The notes: a model not told the origin generated them from the letters alone. A DNA stretch of 64,000 nt from Pseudomonas tensinigenes (GCF_014268445.2 NZ_CP077089.1:5315501-5379500); one strand, 5' to 3'; shown: positions 28,702 through 38,514, numbered from the stretch's first letter. Numbers and translations are program-made.

Positions 28702-28789
28702 GTGGGAGCGAGCCTGCTCGCGAAAGCGGTGGGTCATTCAACAGAGATGTCGACTGATCTGACGCCTTCGCGAGCAGGCTCGCTCCCAC
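28702..28789. repeat. REPIN, copy 5, inside the arc operon
   Basis: Inverted GTGGGAGCGAGCCTGCTCGC pair, 88 bp, 36 nt after the arcB stop and 68 nt before the arcC start. It places a large hairpin in the intercistronic mRNA. Confidence 0.9.
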
Positions 28790-28857
28790 AGGGGATCCCG
28801 GTTCCGGCAGGGAAATCGAGTCGTTTGCCATTCCTCTGTTTTAGAAGGACAAGCACC

Positions 28858-29787
28858 ATGCGTATCGTCGTAGCGCTGGGCGGTAACGCCCTGCTCCGCC
28901 GTGGTGAACCGATGACCGCTGACAATCAGCGCGCCAACATCCGCATCGCCACCGAGCAAATCGCCAAGATCCATCCTGGCAACCAACTGGTCATCGCCCA
29001 CGGCAATGGCCCGCAAGTCGGCCTGCTGTCGCTGCAAGCGGCGGCCTACACCTCCGTCACCCCTTACCCGCTGGACGTGCTCGGTGCCGAAACCGAAGGC
29101 ATGATCGGTTACATCATCGAACAGGAACTGGGCAACCTGCTCGACTTCGAAGTGCCGTTCGCCACCCTGTTGACCCAAGTTGAAGTCGACGCCAAGGATC
29201 CGGCCTTCCAGAACCCGACCAAACCGATCGGCCCGGTCTACGACAAGGCCGAAGCGGAAAAACTCGCCGCAGAAAAAGGCTGGGCGATTGCTCCGGATGG
29301 CGACAAATTCCGCCGCGTGGTCGCCAGTCCACGGCCAAAACGCATCTTCGAAATCCGCCCGATCAAATGGCTGCTGGACAAGGGCAGCATCGTGATTTGC
29401 GCCGGTGGCGGCGGGATTCCAACCATGTATGACGAGAACCGCAATCTCAAAGGTATCGAAGCGGTGATCGACAAGGACCTGTGCTCGTCGCTGCTCGCCG
29501 AGCAACTGGAAGCCGATCTGCTGGTGATTGCCACGGACGTCAACGCGGCGTTCATCGATTACGGCAAGCCGACGCAGAAAGCCATTGCCGAAGCGCACCC
29601 GGATGAGCTCGAACGCCTCGGCTTCGCTGCCGGCTCGATGGGGCCGAAGGTGCAGGCAGCCTGCGAATTCGCGCGCCATACTGGCAAGGTCGCGGTGATC
29701 GGTTCGCTGGCGGATATCGAAGCGATTGTCCAGGGTACTGCCGGTACTCGCGTGACCACGGCGAAGCCGGGCATCACTTACCGATAA
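28858..29787 (+). CDS. arcC: Carbamate kinase
   Basis: 309 aa amino-acid-kinase-family enzyme that makes ATP from carbamoyl phosphate and ADP, last step of the pathway. [50 protein letters not shown] and [14 protein letters not shown] are family motifs. ATG chosen for the AGAAGGACAAGCACC ribosome site; the in-frame extension upstream would translate the REPIN. Confidence 0.97.
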   Translation: MRIVVALGGNALLRRGEPMTADNQRANIRIATEQIAKIHPGNQLVIAHGNGPQVGLLSLQAAAYTSVTPYPLDVLGAETEGMIGYIIEQELGNLLDFEVPFATLLTQVEVDAKDPAFQNPTKPIGPVYDKAEAEKLAAEKGWAIAPDGDKFRRVVASPRPKRIFEIRPIKWLLDKGSIVICAGGGGIPTMYDENRNLKGIEAVIDKDLCSSLLAEQLEADLLVIATDVNAAFIDYGKPTQKAIAEAHPDELERLGFAAGSMGPKVQAACEFARHTGKVAVIGSLADIEAIVQGTAGTRVTTAKPGITYR

Positions 29788-29800
29788 TTAGAAACTCCGG

Positions 29801-29824
29801 GGGCAGGCCCGAGGTCTGCCCTTC
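29801..29824 (+). terminator. Hairpin after arcC
   Basis: GGGCAG-n9-CTGCCC followed by TTCTCC. A stable stem but a poor T run, so termination is likely partial. Confidence 0.4.
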
Positions 29825-29850
29825 TCCCATGCCTTGAAAGGAGTAAACCC

Positions 29851-30213
29851 ATGGCCCAGTTTGAACCCGGTCATCTGCATATTGAGCGGCACGCGTTGAC
29901 GCCGGATGACGTCAGTTACAACGTGCACCTCGACTATGAAGTGTTCAACGACCCGCAGAAAGGCAAAGGCATCCAGTTCACGATGCATGGCAACCTTCAG
30001 GGCAAGGACATGAAAGAGACCTTCTTCCTGCCCAAAGAGGAGGCCTACAACTTTGCCAACAATGTGACGAAAATCGCCGAGAAGTACGGCATTCCCAAGA
30101 CGCACAGCCAGATCGGCTCGGTTCACAAGCATTACGACATGATGTTTGAAGACATCCGCAAGCAACTCGATATGAAATCCGGCGACCCGGTCAATCTTGA
30201 GCACTTCGAATAA
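29851..30213 (+). CDS. DUF5064-like small protein of unknown function
   Basis: 120 aa soluble protein, no signal peptide or membrane segment. MAQFEPGHLHIERHALTPDDVSYNVHLDYEV suggests a beta-rich N-terminal half; the C-terminal half (EEAYNFANNVTKIAEKYGIPK...HYDMMFEDIRKQL) looks helical. It resembles a Pseudomonas family annotated DUF5064; that match is from memory. Strong ribosome site AAAGGAG. Lies 63 nt after arcC in the same direction, so it may be read through with the arc operon. No function can be assigned. Confidence 0.75.
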   Translation: MAQFEPGHLHIERHALTPDDVSYNVHLDYEVFNDPQKGKGIQFTMHGNLQGKDMKETFFLPKEEAYNFANNVTKIAEKYGIPKTHSQIGSVHKHYDMMFEDIRKQLDMKSGDPVNLEHFE

Positions 30214-30224
30214 CCCGCAAAAGC

Positions 30225-30400
30225 CCCTCACCCTAGCCCTCTCCCAAAGGGAGAGGGGACTGATTGGGGGATGCTCTAGAGTTACACCGACCTGAACTTG
30301 CTTTACCGAATCCATAATCGACTGGTTCTTTCAGGTCGATGTCAAACCTCAGACACCTCGGTCGGCCCCCTCTCCCCCTGGGAGAGGGCTGGGGTGAGGG
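30225..30400 (+). repeat. 176 bp palindromic-end element, copy 3
   Basis: Same length and interior as the copies at 5721 and 21938 (shared ATCCATAATCGACT, TTTCAGGTCGATG, ACACCTCGGTCGGCC). It starts 12 nt after the stop codon of the DUF5064-like gene, in the gene's direction, and lies upstream of gcsR. Confidence 0.82.
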
Positions 30401-30475
30401 TGCTTTTGCTTTCACCTCTCTCCAAGCCCAAGGCATACTTGCCCCCCTCCGCACTGCAGATCACTGAACCGCCCC

Positions 30476-31984
30476 ATGCGTATCCACGTCAGCTTCATCG
30501 ACCGCGTCGGCATCACCCAGGAAGTCCTGGCTATCCTCGGTGGGCGCAATCTCAATCTGGATGCGGTGGAGATGATCCCTCCCAACGTCTACATCGACGC
30601 ACCGACCCTGAGCCCGCAAGTGCTCGAAGAGCTGAAAGATGCGTTGTTTCGCGTGCTCGGCGTGGAAGCGGTGACCGTGGTCGACATCCTCCCCGGCCAG
30701 CGTCGGCACTTGCAGCTCGATGCGTTGCTGGCGGCGATGACCGACCCGGTACTGGCGCTCGACAGCGCCGGCAAGGTGCTGCTGGCCAACCCGGCGTTGA
30801 TCGCCTTGTACGGTCGTGAACCGGCGGGGGAAAGTGTCGCTGAACTGTTCAATGATCCCGGCCTGCTCGACACGTTGCTTGAGCACGGCTTCCGCCTGCC
30901 ATTGCGCGAAATCACCGTCAACGGTCAGACCTTGCTGCTCGATGCCACGCCGATCACCGACGCCGGCGCGCTGCTGACGCTCTACCAACCAAACCGCATC
31001 GGCGAACAACTCTCGGCATTGCACCACGACCATGCCGAAGGTTTCGATGCGCTGCTCGGCGAGTCCCCGGCAATCCGCACACTCAAGGCACGCGCGCAAA
31101 GAGTCGCCGCCCTCGACGCCCCCCTGCTGATCCAGGGCGAAACCGGCACCGGCAAAGAACTGGTCGCCCGTGCCTGCCACGCCATCAGCGCTCGCCACAG
31201 CGCACCGTTTCTCGCCCTGAACTGCGCAGCGTTGCCAGAGAACCTCGCCGAAAGCGAACTGTTCGGCTACGCCCCCGGCGCTTTCACCGGCGCGGCGCGC
31301 GGCGGTAAACCGGGGCTGATGGAACTGGCTAACCAGGGCACGGTGTTTCTCGATGAGATCGGCGAGATGTCGCCGTACTTGCAGGCCAAGTTGCTGCGCT
31401 TCTTGAACGACGGCAGTTTCCGTCGGGTCGGCGGTGATCGTGAGGTGAAGGTCAACGTGCGCATCCTCAGCGCAACTCACCGTGATCTGGAAAAAATGGT
31501 CAGCGAAGGCTTGTTCCGCGAAGACCTGTTCTACCGCCTCAACGTGCTCAACGTCGAAGTGCCGCCGCTGCGCGAGCGCGGCCAGGACATTCTGTTGCTG
31601 GCACGCTATTTCATGCAGCAGGCCTGCGCGCAGATTCAGCGCCCGGTCTGCCGCCTCGCCCCGGGAACTTACCCGGCCCTGCTCGGCAATCGCTGGCCGG
31701 GCAACGTGCGGCAATTGCAGAACGTGATCTTTCGTGCGGCGGCGATTTGCGAGAGCAGCCTGGTGGATATTGGCGATCTCGATATTGCTGGCACCTCGGT
31801 CGCGCGCCAAGCCGACAGCGATGTCGACAGCCTCGAACAAGCCGTCGAGTCCTTCGAAAAAACGCTGCTGGAAAAACTCTACGTCAGCTATCCCTCGACC
31901 CGCCAACTGGCCAGCCGCCTGCAAACTTCGCACACGGCCATCGCCCATCGCCTGCGCAAGTACGGCATTCCCAACAAACCCTGA
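30476..31984 (+). CDS. gcsR: Sigma-54 enhancer-binding regulator GcsR (TyrR family)
   Basis: 502 aa TyrR-like activator. N-terminal ACT domain about 1-75 (probable glycine sensor), PAS about 80-180, AAA+ domain about 205-440 with Walker A GETGTGKE, the sigma-54 contact GAFTGA, DEIGEMSPYLQAKLLRFL and an arginine finger region, then a TyrR-type helix-turn-helix (PSTRQLASRLQTSHTAIAHRLRKYGI). In P. aeruginosa GcsR activates the adjacent glycine cleavage operon. Here gcvH starts 450 nt downstream with matching sites. No clear ribosome site. Confidence 0.9.
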   Translation: MRIHVSFIDRVGITQEVLAILGGRNLNLDAVEMIPPNVYIDAPTLSPQVLEELKDALFRVLGVEAVTVVDILPGQRRHLQLDALLAAMTDPVLALDSAGKVLLANPALIALYGREPAGESVAELFNDPGLLDTLLEHGFRLPLREITVNGQTLLLDATPITDAGALLTLYQPNRIGEQLSALHHDHAEGFDALLGESPAIRTLKARAQRVAALDAPLLIQGETGTGKELVARACHAISARHSAPFLALNCAALPENLAESELFGYAPGAFTGAARGGKPGLMELANQGTVFLDEIGEMSPYLQAKLLRFLNDGSFRRVGGDREVKVNVRILSATHRDLEKMVSEGLFREDLFYRLNVLNVEVPPLRERGQDILLLARYFMQQACAQIQRPVCRLAPGTYPALLGNRWPGNVRQLQNVIFRAAAICESSLVDIGDLDIAGTSVARQADSDVDSLEQAVESFEKTLLEKLYVSYPSTRQLASRLQTSHTAIAHRLRKYGIPNKP

Positions 31985-32019
31985 ATCACCACAAACCCCC
32001 TGTAGGAAATACCCCCCCT

Positions 32020-32106
32020 GTGGGAGCGAGCCTGCTCGCGAAAGCGGTAAATCAGCAAAATCATTGGTGACTGACACACCCTCTTCGCGAGCAGGCTCGC
32101 TCCCAC
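32020..32106. repeat. REPIN, copy 6 (gcsR 3' side)
   Basis: Inverted GTGGGAGCGAGCCTGCTCGC pair, 87 bp, 35 nt after the gcsR stop codon. Confidence 0.9.
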
Positions 32107-32171
32107 AGGGGTATTGCACCGGATTCGAAATCCGTTCAAAACGACCTCCACCTGTACTGAAAGCGCTACAG

Positions 32172-32189
32172 CGGAACGATATCGATACA
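32172..32189 (-). promoter_or_regulatory. GcsR-type binding site 1
   Basis: CGGAACGATATCGATACA; on the minus strand TGTATCG-ATAT-CGTTCCG, which matches the GcsR consensus I recall from P. aeruginosa (TGTAACG-N4-CGTTCCG) with one mismatch. About 150 nt upstream of the -24/-12 promoter. Confidence 0.55.
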
Positions 32190-32252
32190 CCTTCCTCCGA
32201 TCACCGCTGTGCAAGGCTTTGATCCCGTTCAGCTTTTATCCTCGCTCCAGGC

Positions 32253-32270
32253 TGTAGCGATTTCGCTACA
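32253..32270 (+). promoter_or_regulatory. GcsR-type binding site 2
   Basis: TGTAGCG-ATTT-CGCTACA, a perfect 7-4-7 dyad of the same architecture as site 1, about 63 nt upstream of the sigma-54 promoter. Confidence 0.6.
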
Positions 32271-32332
32271 GAGATGCCTCCCGCGTCGACCCCTTAAATG
32301 CCTAAATCATTGATTTATAAAGACAAATAGAC

Positions 32333-32349
32333 CTTGGCCGCATTCTTGC
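32333..32349 (+). promoter_or_regulatory. Sigma-54 promoter of the gcv operon
   Basis: TTGGCCGCATTCTTGCT has the GG-N10-GC layout of -24/-12 promoters (consensus TGGCAC-N5-TTGC). It lies 86 nt before the gcvH ATG and downstream of two GcsR-type sites. Confidence 0.65.
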
Positions 32350-32434
32350 TAATCAACCCCTCATAAATAAGGGCCTTCGCGCCCGACTATTCCACCGCGT
32401 CCACCAGACGAGTCTGGCCCCCTGAGGAGTTTCC

Positions 32435-32818
32435 ATGAGCGAGTTGCGTTTTACTGAAGATCACGAATGGCTGCGCACCGAAGCTGACGGCAGCGTTACT
32501 GTCGGCATCACCGCTTTCGCGCAGAACGCCTTGGGCGACGTGGTGTTCGTGCAACTGCCTGAATTGCAGGCTTACGACAAAGGCGCCGAAGCCGCCACCG
32601 TGGAATCGGTAAAAGCCGCCAGCGGCGTGTACATGCCGCTCGACGGCGAAGTGCTGGCGACCAACCCGGCGCTGGAAGACAGCCCGGAACTGGTCAACGA
32701 AGATCCGCTGGGCGAAGGCTGGTTCTTCCGCTTCCAGCCAAGCGATGCCGCCGCTGTCGGCAAACTGCTCGATCAGGACGCGTACGACCGTCTGATCAAA
32801 GCCCAAGCCGAAGCCTGA
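32435..32818 (+). CDS. gcvH: Glycine cleavage system H protein
   Basis: 127 aa lipoyl carrier protein shuttling the aminomethyl group between P and T proteins. The lipoylated lysine is Lys60 in [27 protein letters not shown] precedes the ATG. First gene of gcvH-gcvP-sdaA-gcvT, with gcvP 11 nt downstream. Confidence 0.96.
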   Translation: MSELRFTEDHEWLRTEADGSVTVGITAFAQNALGDVVFVQLPELQAYDKGAEAATVESVKAASGVYMPLDGEVLATNPALEDSPELVNEDPLGEGWFFRFQPSDAAAVGKLLDQDAYDRLIKAQAEA

Positions 32819-32829
32819 GGAACACCGAC

Positions 32830-35682
32830 ATGACTCAAATCAACCTCGGCACCGCCAACGAATTCATCGCCCGTCACATCGGCCCGCGCGCCGGTGACGA
32901 GCAAGCCATGCTCAACAGCCTCGGCTTCGACTCGCTCGAAGCGCTGAGCGCCAGCGTCATCCCGGAAAGCATCAAGGGCACCAGCGTGCTCGGCATGGAC
33001 GACGGCCTCAGCGAAGCCGATGCACTGGCGATGATCAAATCCATCGCCGGCAAGAATCAGCTGTTCAAGACCTACATCGGCCAGGGCTACTACAACTGCC
33101 ACACGCCGTCGCCGATTCTGCGCAACCTGTTGGAAAACCCGGCCTGGTACACCGCTTACACCCCGTACCAGCCAGAAATTTCCCAGGGCCGTCTCGAAGC
33201 GCTGCTGAACTTCCAGACGATGATCAGCGACCTCACCGGCCTGCCGATCGCCAACGCTTCCTTGCTTGATGAAGCCACCGCCGCTGCCGAAGCCATGACC
33301 TTCTGCAAACGCCTGAGCAAGAACAAGGGCAGCCACCAATTCTTCGCCTCGATCCACAGCCACCCGCAAACCCTCGACGTGCTGCGCACCCGTGCCGAGC
33401 CGCTGGGTATCGACGTGGTTGTTGGCGATGAGCGTGAACTGACTGACGTAACGCCGTTCTTTGGCGCCCTGCTGCAATACCCGGCGAGCAACGGTGATGT
33501 CTTCGACTACCGCGAACTGACCGAACGCTTCCACGCCGCCAACGCTTTGGTCGCCGTCGCCGCTGACCTGCTGGCCCTGACCCTGCTGACCGCGCCGGGC
33601 GAGTTCGGCGCTGACGTCGCCATCGGTTCGGCACAACGCTTCGGCGTGCCGCTGGGCTTCGGTGGCCCGCACGCGGCTTACTTCTCCACCAAAGATGCGT
33701 TCAAACGTGACATGCCGGGCCGTCTGGTCGGCGTGTCGGTTGACCGTTTCGGCAAGCCTGCGCTGCGTCTGGCGATGCAGACCCGCGAGCAACACATCCG
33801 CCGCGAGAAAGCCACGTCGAACATCTGCACCGCGCAAGTGCTGCTGGCCAACATCGCCAGCATGTACGCCGTCTACCACGGCCCGAAAGGCCTGACGCAG
33901 ATCGCCAACCGCGTGCATCACCTGACCGCGATTCTGGCCAAGGGCCTGACCGCGCTGGGCGCGAAAGTCGAACAAGCCAGTTTCTTCGACACCCTGACCG
34001 TGGCCACCGGCGCACAAACCGCCGTGCTGCATGACAAGGCGCACGCTGCGCAGATCAACCTGCGCGTGATCGACGCTCAGCGTCTGGGCCTGTCGGTCGA
34101 TGAAACCACCACCCAGGCGGACATCGAAACCCTGTGGGGCCTGTTCGCCGACGGCAAGACTCTGCCGGACTTCGCTGCGCTGGCCGCCTCGGTGCAAAGC
34201 ACCATTCCTGCGTCGCTGGTACGTCAGTCACCAATCCTCAGCCACCCGGTGTTCAACCGTTATCACTCGGAAACCGAGCTGATGCGCTACCTGCGCAAAC
34301 TGGCAGACAAGGATCTGGCACTGGATCGCACCATGATCCCGCTGGGCTCGTGCACCATGAAACTCAACGCCGCCAGCGAAATGATCCCGGTGACCTGGGC
34401 TGAATTCGGTGCCCTGCACCCGTTCGCCCCGGCCGCGCAAAGTGCCGGTTACCAGCAACTGACCGATGAACTGGAAGCGATGCTCTGCGCCGCCACCGGT
34501 TACGACGCGATCTCGCTGCAACCGAACGCCGGTTCGCAAGGTGAATACGCAGGCCTGTTGGCGATTCGTGCTTATCACCAGAGCCGTGGCGATGAACGCC
34601 GCGACATCTGCCTGATCCCCTCGTCCGCCCACGGCACCAACCCGGCCACCGCCAACATGGCGGGCATGCGCGTGGTCGTGACCGCCTGCGATGCGCGCGG
34701 CAACGTCGACATCGAAGACCTGCGTGCCAAAGCCATCGAGCACCGCGAACACCTCGCCGCGCTGATGATCACTTACCCGTCGACCCACGGCGTGTTCGAA
34801 GAAGGCATCCGCGAAATCTGCGGGATCATTCATGACAACGGCGGTCAGGTGTACATCGACGGCGCCAACATGAACGCAATGGTCGGCCTCTGCGCACCGG
34901 GCAAGTTCGGCGGCGACGTCTCGCACCTGAACCTGCACAAAACCTTCTGCATCCCGCACGGCGGTGGCGGCCCGGGCGTTGGCCCGATTGGCGTCAAGTC
35001 GCACCTGACGCCGTTCCTGCCGGGCCACGGCCAGATGCAACGCAAGGAAGGCGCGGTCTGCGCAGCACCGTTCGGCAGCGCAAGTATTTTGCCGATCACC
35101 TGGATGTACATTCGCATGATGGGTGGCGCTGGTCTGAAGCGTGCTTCGCAGCTGGCGATCCTCAACGCCAACTACATTTCCCGTCGCCTCGAAGAGCACT
35201 ACCCAGTGCTGTACACCGGCAGCAATGGCCTGGTGGCGCACGAGTGCATCCTCGATCTGCGTCCGCTGAAAGACAGCAGCGGCATCAGCGTTGATGACGT
35301 CGCCAAGCGCCTGATCGACTTCGGCTTCCACGCGCCGACCATGTCCTTCCCGGTAGCAGGCACGCTGATGATCGAGCCGACCGAAAGTGAATCCAAGGAA
35401 GAACTGGACCGCTTCTGCGACGCCATGATTCGCATCCGCGAAGAAATCCGCGCGGTGGAAAACGGCACGCTGGACAAGGATGACAACCCGCTGAAGAACG
35501 CTCCGCACACTGCTGCGGAACTGGTTGGCGAGTGGACTCACCCGTACAGCCGCGAGCAGGCCGTTTATCCGGTTGCTTCGTTGATCGAAGGCAAATACTG
35601 GCCACCGGTCGGTCGCGTCGACAACGTCTTCGGCGATCGCAACCTGGTCTGCGCTTGCCCGTCGATCGAAAGCTACGCTTAA
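32830..35682 (+). CDS. gcvP: Glycine dehydrogenase (decarboxylating), P protein
   Basis: 950 aa PLP enzyme that decarboxylates glycine and loads H protein. Fused N- and C-terminal halves of the long bacterial type. PLP lysine is Lys704 in [34 protein letters not shown] and [17 protein letters not shown] motifs (here [14 protein letters not shown]) are present. Second gene of the glycine-inducible operon. Confidence 0.97.
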   Translation: MTQINLGTANEFIARHIGPRAGDEQAMLNSLGFDSLEALSASVIPESIKGTSVLGMDDGLSEADALAMIKSIAGKNQLFKTYIGQGYYNCHTPSPILRNLLENPAWYTAYTPYQPEISQGRLEALLNFQTMISDLTGLPIANASLLDEATAAAEAMTFCKRLSKNKGSHQFFASIHSHPQTLDVLRTRAEPLGIDVVVGDERELTDVTPFFGALLQYPASNGDVFDYRELTERFHAANALVAVAADLLALTLLTAPGEFGADVAIGSAQRFGVPLGFGGPHAAYFSTKDAFKRDMPGRLVGVSVDRFGKPALRLAMQTREQHIRREKATSNICTAQVLLANIASMYAVYHGPKGLTQIANRVHHLTAILAKGLTALGAKVEQASFFDTLTVATGAQTAVLHDKAHAAQINLRVIDAQRLGLSVDETTTQADIETLWGLFADGKTLPDFAALAASVQSTIPASLVRQSPILSHPVFNRYHSETELMRYLRKLADKDLALDRTMIPLGSCTMKLNAASEMIPVTWAEFGALHPFAPAAQSAGYQQLTDELEAMLCAATGYDAISLQPNAGSQGEYAGLLAIRAYHQSRGDERRDICLIPSSAHGTNPATANMAGMRVVVTACDARGNVDIEDLRAKAIEHREHLAALMITYPSTHGVFEEGIREICGIIHDNGGQVYIDGANMNAMVGLCAPGKFGGDVSHLNLHKTFCIPHGGGGPGVGPIGVKSHLTPFLPGHGQMQRKEGAVCAAPFGSASILPITWMYIRMMGGAGLKRASQLAILNANYISRRLEEHYPVLYTGSNGLVAHECILDLRPLKDSSGISVDDVAKRLIDFGFHAPTMSFPVAGTLMIEPTESESKEELDRFCDAMIRIREEIRAVENGTLDKDDNPLKNAPHTAAELVGEWTHPYSREQAVYPVASLIEGKYWPPVGRVDNVFGDRNLVCACPSIESYA

Positions 35683-35687
35683 GGAAA

Positions 35688-35845
35688 GCAGCTGCGAGCT
35701 TTGAGCTACAAGCTGCAAGTAAGGGCTGATCTGCTTTTTACTTGCGGTTTGTATCTTGCTGCACGCACTGCGGCCTTATAGAAGCCGCAAGGAAAAACCC
35801 GATCCGCTTTTACTTGTAGCTTGCAACTTGAAGCTCACAACTGCT
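35688..35845. repeat. GCTTGCAG-rich repeat, copy 3
   Basis: About 158 bp with two inverse halves: GCTGCGAGCTTTGAGCTACA... and ...TTGTAGCTTGCAACTTGAAGC, separated by a region with internal TACTTGC units. It fills the gap between gcvP and sdaA. Confidence 0.7.
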
Positions 35846-35862
35846 CCGCAGGAGCCACCCTC

Positions 35863-37239
35863 ATGTCGTTAAGCGTGTTCGACCTGTTCAAGATTGGCAT
35901 CGGCCCCTCCAGTTCCCACACCGTCGGCCCGATGCGTGCAGCTGCGCGTTTCGCCGAAGGCCTGCAACGTGAAAACCTGCTGACCACCACCGCCAGCGTT
36001 CGCGTTGAACTCTACGGCTCCCTCGGCGCCACCGGTAAAGGTCACGGCAGCGACAAAGCCGTGCTCCTCGGCCTCGAAGGCGAACACCCGGACACCGTTG
36101 ATACCGAAACCGTCGCAGCGCGCCTGCAAGAGATACGCGGCAACGGCCGGCTGAACCTGCTCGGCGAACACAGCATTGCGTTCAACGAGAAAGAACACCT
36201 GGCGATGATCCGCAAGCCGCTGGCCTATCACCCCAACGGCATGATCTTCCGCGCCTTCGATGCGGCGGGGATTCAGATCCGCAGCCGCGAGTACTACTCG
36301 GTCGGTGGCGGGTTTGTGGTCGATGAAGATGCGGCCGGCGCCGATCGCATCGTCGAAGACGCCACGCCGCTGACCTTCCCGTTCAAAAGCGCCAAGGACT
36401 TGCTCGGTCATTGCGCCACCTATGGCCTGTCGATCAGTCAGGTGATGCTGACCAACGAAAGCGCCTGGCGCCCGGAAGCGGAAACCCGCGCCGGGCTGCT
36501 GAACATCTGGCAGGTGATGCAGGATTGCGTCGCCGCCGGTTGCCGTAACGAAGGCATTTTACCGGGCGGTTTGAAGGTCAAACGCCGAGCGGCGGCGTTG
36601 CATCGGCAACTGTGCAAAAACCCGGAATCAGCGCTGCGCGATCCGTTGTCGGTGCTTGATTGGGTCAACCTCTACGCCTTGGCGGTCAACGAAGAGAACG
36701 CCAACGGTGGGCGTGTGGTTACCGCACCTACCAACGGCGCGGCGGGGATCATTCCGGCGGTGCTGCATTACTACATGCGCTTTATCCCCGGCGCGAATGA
36801 CGACGGCGTCGTGCGCTTTCTGCTGACCGCGGCGGCCATCGGCATTCTCTACAAGGAAAACGCCTCGATCTCCGGCGCCGAAGTCGGGTGTCAGGGTGAA
36901 GTCGGCGTGGCCTGTTCGATGGCGGCCGGGGCGTTGTGCGAAGTGCTTGGTGGCAGCGTTCAGCAAGTCGAGAACGCTGCGGAAATCGGCATGGAACACA
37001 ACCTCGGCCTGACCTGCGACCCGATTGGCGGACTGGTGCAGGTGCCGTGCATCGAGCGCAATGCGATGGGCTCGGTGAAAGCGATCAACGCGGTGCGCAT
37101 GGCCATGCGTGGCGACGGCCAGCATTTCGTCTCCCTCGACAAAGTCATCCGTACCATGCGCCAGACCGGCGCAGACATGAAAAGTAAATACAAAGAGACC
37201 GCCCGCGGCGGTCTGGCGGTCAACATCATCGAATGCTGA
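35863..37239 (+). CDS. sdaA: L-serine dehydratase (iron-sulfur type)
   Basis: 458 aa single-chain [4Fe-4S] enzyme deaminating serine to pyruvate. N-terminal beta domain [27 protein letters not shown] and catalytic alpha domain with [18 protein letters not shown] and [19 protein letters not shown], which hold the cluster cysteines. ATG chosen for CAGGAGCCACC; upstream in-frame codons come from the repeat. Converts serine formed from glycine-derived one-carbon units into central metabolism. Confidence 0.96.
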   Translation: MSLSVFDLFKIGIGPSSSHTVGPMRAAARFAEGLQRENLLTTTASVRVELYGSLGATGKGHGSDKAVLLGLEGEHPDTVDTETVAARLQEIRGNGRLNLLGEHSIAFNEKEHLAMIRKPLAYHPNGMIFRAFDAAGIQIRSREYYSVGGGFVVDEDAAGADRIVEDATPLTFPFKSAKDLLGHCATYGLSISQVMLTNESAWRPEAETRAGLLNIWQVMQDCVAAGCRNEGILPGGLKVKRRAAALHRQLCKNPESALRDPLSVLDWVNLYALAVNEENANGGRVVTAPTNGAAGIIPAVLHYYMRFIPGANDDGVVRFLLTAAAIGILYKENASISGAEVGCQGEVGVACSMAAGALCEVLGGSVQQVENAAEIGMEHNLGLTCDPIGGLVQVPCIERNAMGSVKAINAVRMAMRGDGQHFVSLDKVIRTMRQTGADMKSKYKETARGGLAVNIIEC

Positions 37240-37300
37240 CCACGAACCAAGCCAAACGAAAATTGACCACCTCTCCTCCGGGAGAGAAACGTACCTAACT

Positions 37301-37333
37301 CCCTCTCCCTCCGGGAGAGGGCTGGGGTGAGGG
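37301..37333 (+). repeat. Partial copy of the 176 bp element
   Basis: CCCTCTCCCTCCGGGAGAGGG plus CTGGGGTGAGGG equals the right end of the 176 bp element. A related CTCTCCTCCGGGAGAG hairpin lies just upstream (about 37271-37286). The interior is missing, so this is a solo end or deletion derivative between sdaA and gcvT. Confidence 0.7.
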
Positions 37334-37389
37334 GCTTTTGATCTTGATCTTGCCGCTTCCCCCCAACTCAAATTTTCAAGGAGCCACGC

Positions 37390-38514
37390 ATGTCCACCGA
37401 ACAACTGTCGAAAACCCCGCTGCACGCTCTGCACATCGAACTCGGCGCTCGCATGGTGCCGTTCGCCGGCTACGACATGCCAGTGCAATACCCGCTCGGC
37501 GTGATGAAAGAACACCAGCACACCCGTGAGCAGGCCGGGCTGTTCGACGTCTCGCACATGGGCCAGATTCGCCTGACCGGCGCCAACGCTGCCAAAGCAT
37601 TGGAAACCCTGGTGCCGGTGGACATCATCGATCTGCCGGTGGGCATGCAGCGTTACGCGATGTTCACCAACGACAACGGCGGCATCCTCGATGACCTGAT
37701 GGTTGCCAACCTCGGCAACGACGAACTGTTCCTGGTGGTCAACGCCGCGTGCAAGGATCAGGACCTGGCTCACCTGCAAAAACACATCGGCGATCAGTGC
37801 ACCATTACGGCGCTGTTCGAAGAGCGTGCGCTGTTGGCATTGCAAGGTCCGGCGGCGTTCACCGTGCTGGCGCGACTGGCACCTTCTGTTGAAAAAATGA
37901 CTTTTATGCAGTTCGCCCGTGTGAATCTGTTGGGCGTCGAATGCTTTGTCAGCCGTTCGGGTTACACCGGTGAAGACGGTTTTGAAATCTCGGTGCCGGC
38001 CGCCGACGCGGAAAAACTCGCGCGCGCCCTGCTCGCCGAACCGGAAGTCCAGGCCATCGGCCTCGGCGCCCGCGATTCGCTGCGCCTGGAAGCCGGCCTG
38101 TGCCTCTACGGCCACGACATGAACACCGAGACCACGCCGATCGAAGCCAGCCTGCTGTGGGCGGTCTCCAAGCCACGTCGCGCTGATGGCGCGCGGGCCG
38201 GCGGTTTCCCGGGCGCGGAGAATGTTTTCGCCCAGCAACAGAATGGCGTGGCGCGCAAACGCGTCGGCCTGCTGCCGCAGGAGCGCACACCCGTGCGTGA
38301 AGGCGCAGAAATCGTCAACGAAGCCGGCGAAATCATCGGCAGCGTATGCAGCGGCGGTTTCGGTCCGACCTTGGGTGGGCCACTGGCGATGGGTTACCTC
38401 GACAGCGCTTATGTCACCCTCGACACCACCGTTTGGGCAATCGTACGTGGGAAAAAGGTGCCAATGCTTGTAAGCAAAATGCCATTTGTTCCACAACGCT
38501 ACTATCGCGGTTGA
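37390..38514 (+). CDS. gcvT: Glycine cleavage system T protein (aminomethyltransferase)
   Basis: 374 aa folate-dependent enzyme releasing ammonia and forming methylene-THF from H-protein-bound aminomethyl. LSKTPLHALHIELGARMVPFAGYDMPVQYP, LFDVSHMGQIRLTG, SRSGYTGEDGFEISVP and RDSLRLEAGLCLYGHDM are family motifs. CAAGGAGCCACGC precedes the ATG. Last gene of the operon. Confidence 0.96.
   Translation: MSTEQLSKTPLHALHIELGARMVPFAGYDMPVQYPLGVMKEHQHTREQAGLFDVSHMGQIRLTGANAAKALETLVPVDIIDLPVGMQRYAMFTNDNGGILDDLMVANLGNDELFLVVNAACKDQDLAHLQKHIGDQCTITALFEERALLALQGPAAFTVLARLAPSVEKMTFMQFARVNLLGVECFVSRSGYTGEDGFEISVPAADAEKLARALLAEPEVQAIGLGARDSLRLEAGLCLYGHDMNTETTPIEASLLWAVSKPRRADGARAGGFPGAENVFAQQQNGVARKRVGLLPQERTPVREGAEIVNEAGEIIGSVCSGGFGPTLGGPLAMGYLDSAYVTLDTTVWAIVRGKKVPMLVSKMPFVPQRYYRG

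Noticed and set aside
23002..30213. Genomic island or transferred block around arc genes
   Set aside because: No integrase, tRNA junction or clear composition change in coding regions; the order is shared with other pseudomonads.
32190..32252. Third GcsR site between the two clear ones
   Set aside because: GGCTTTG-N4-CGTTCAG (32215-32232) fits only on one side; not convincing.
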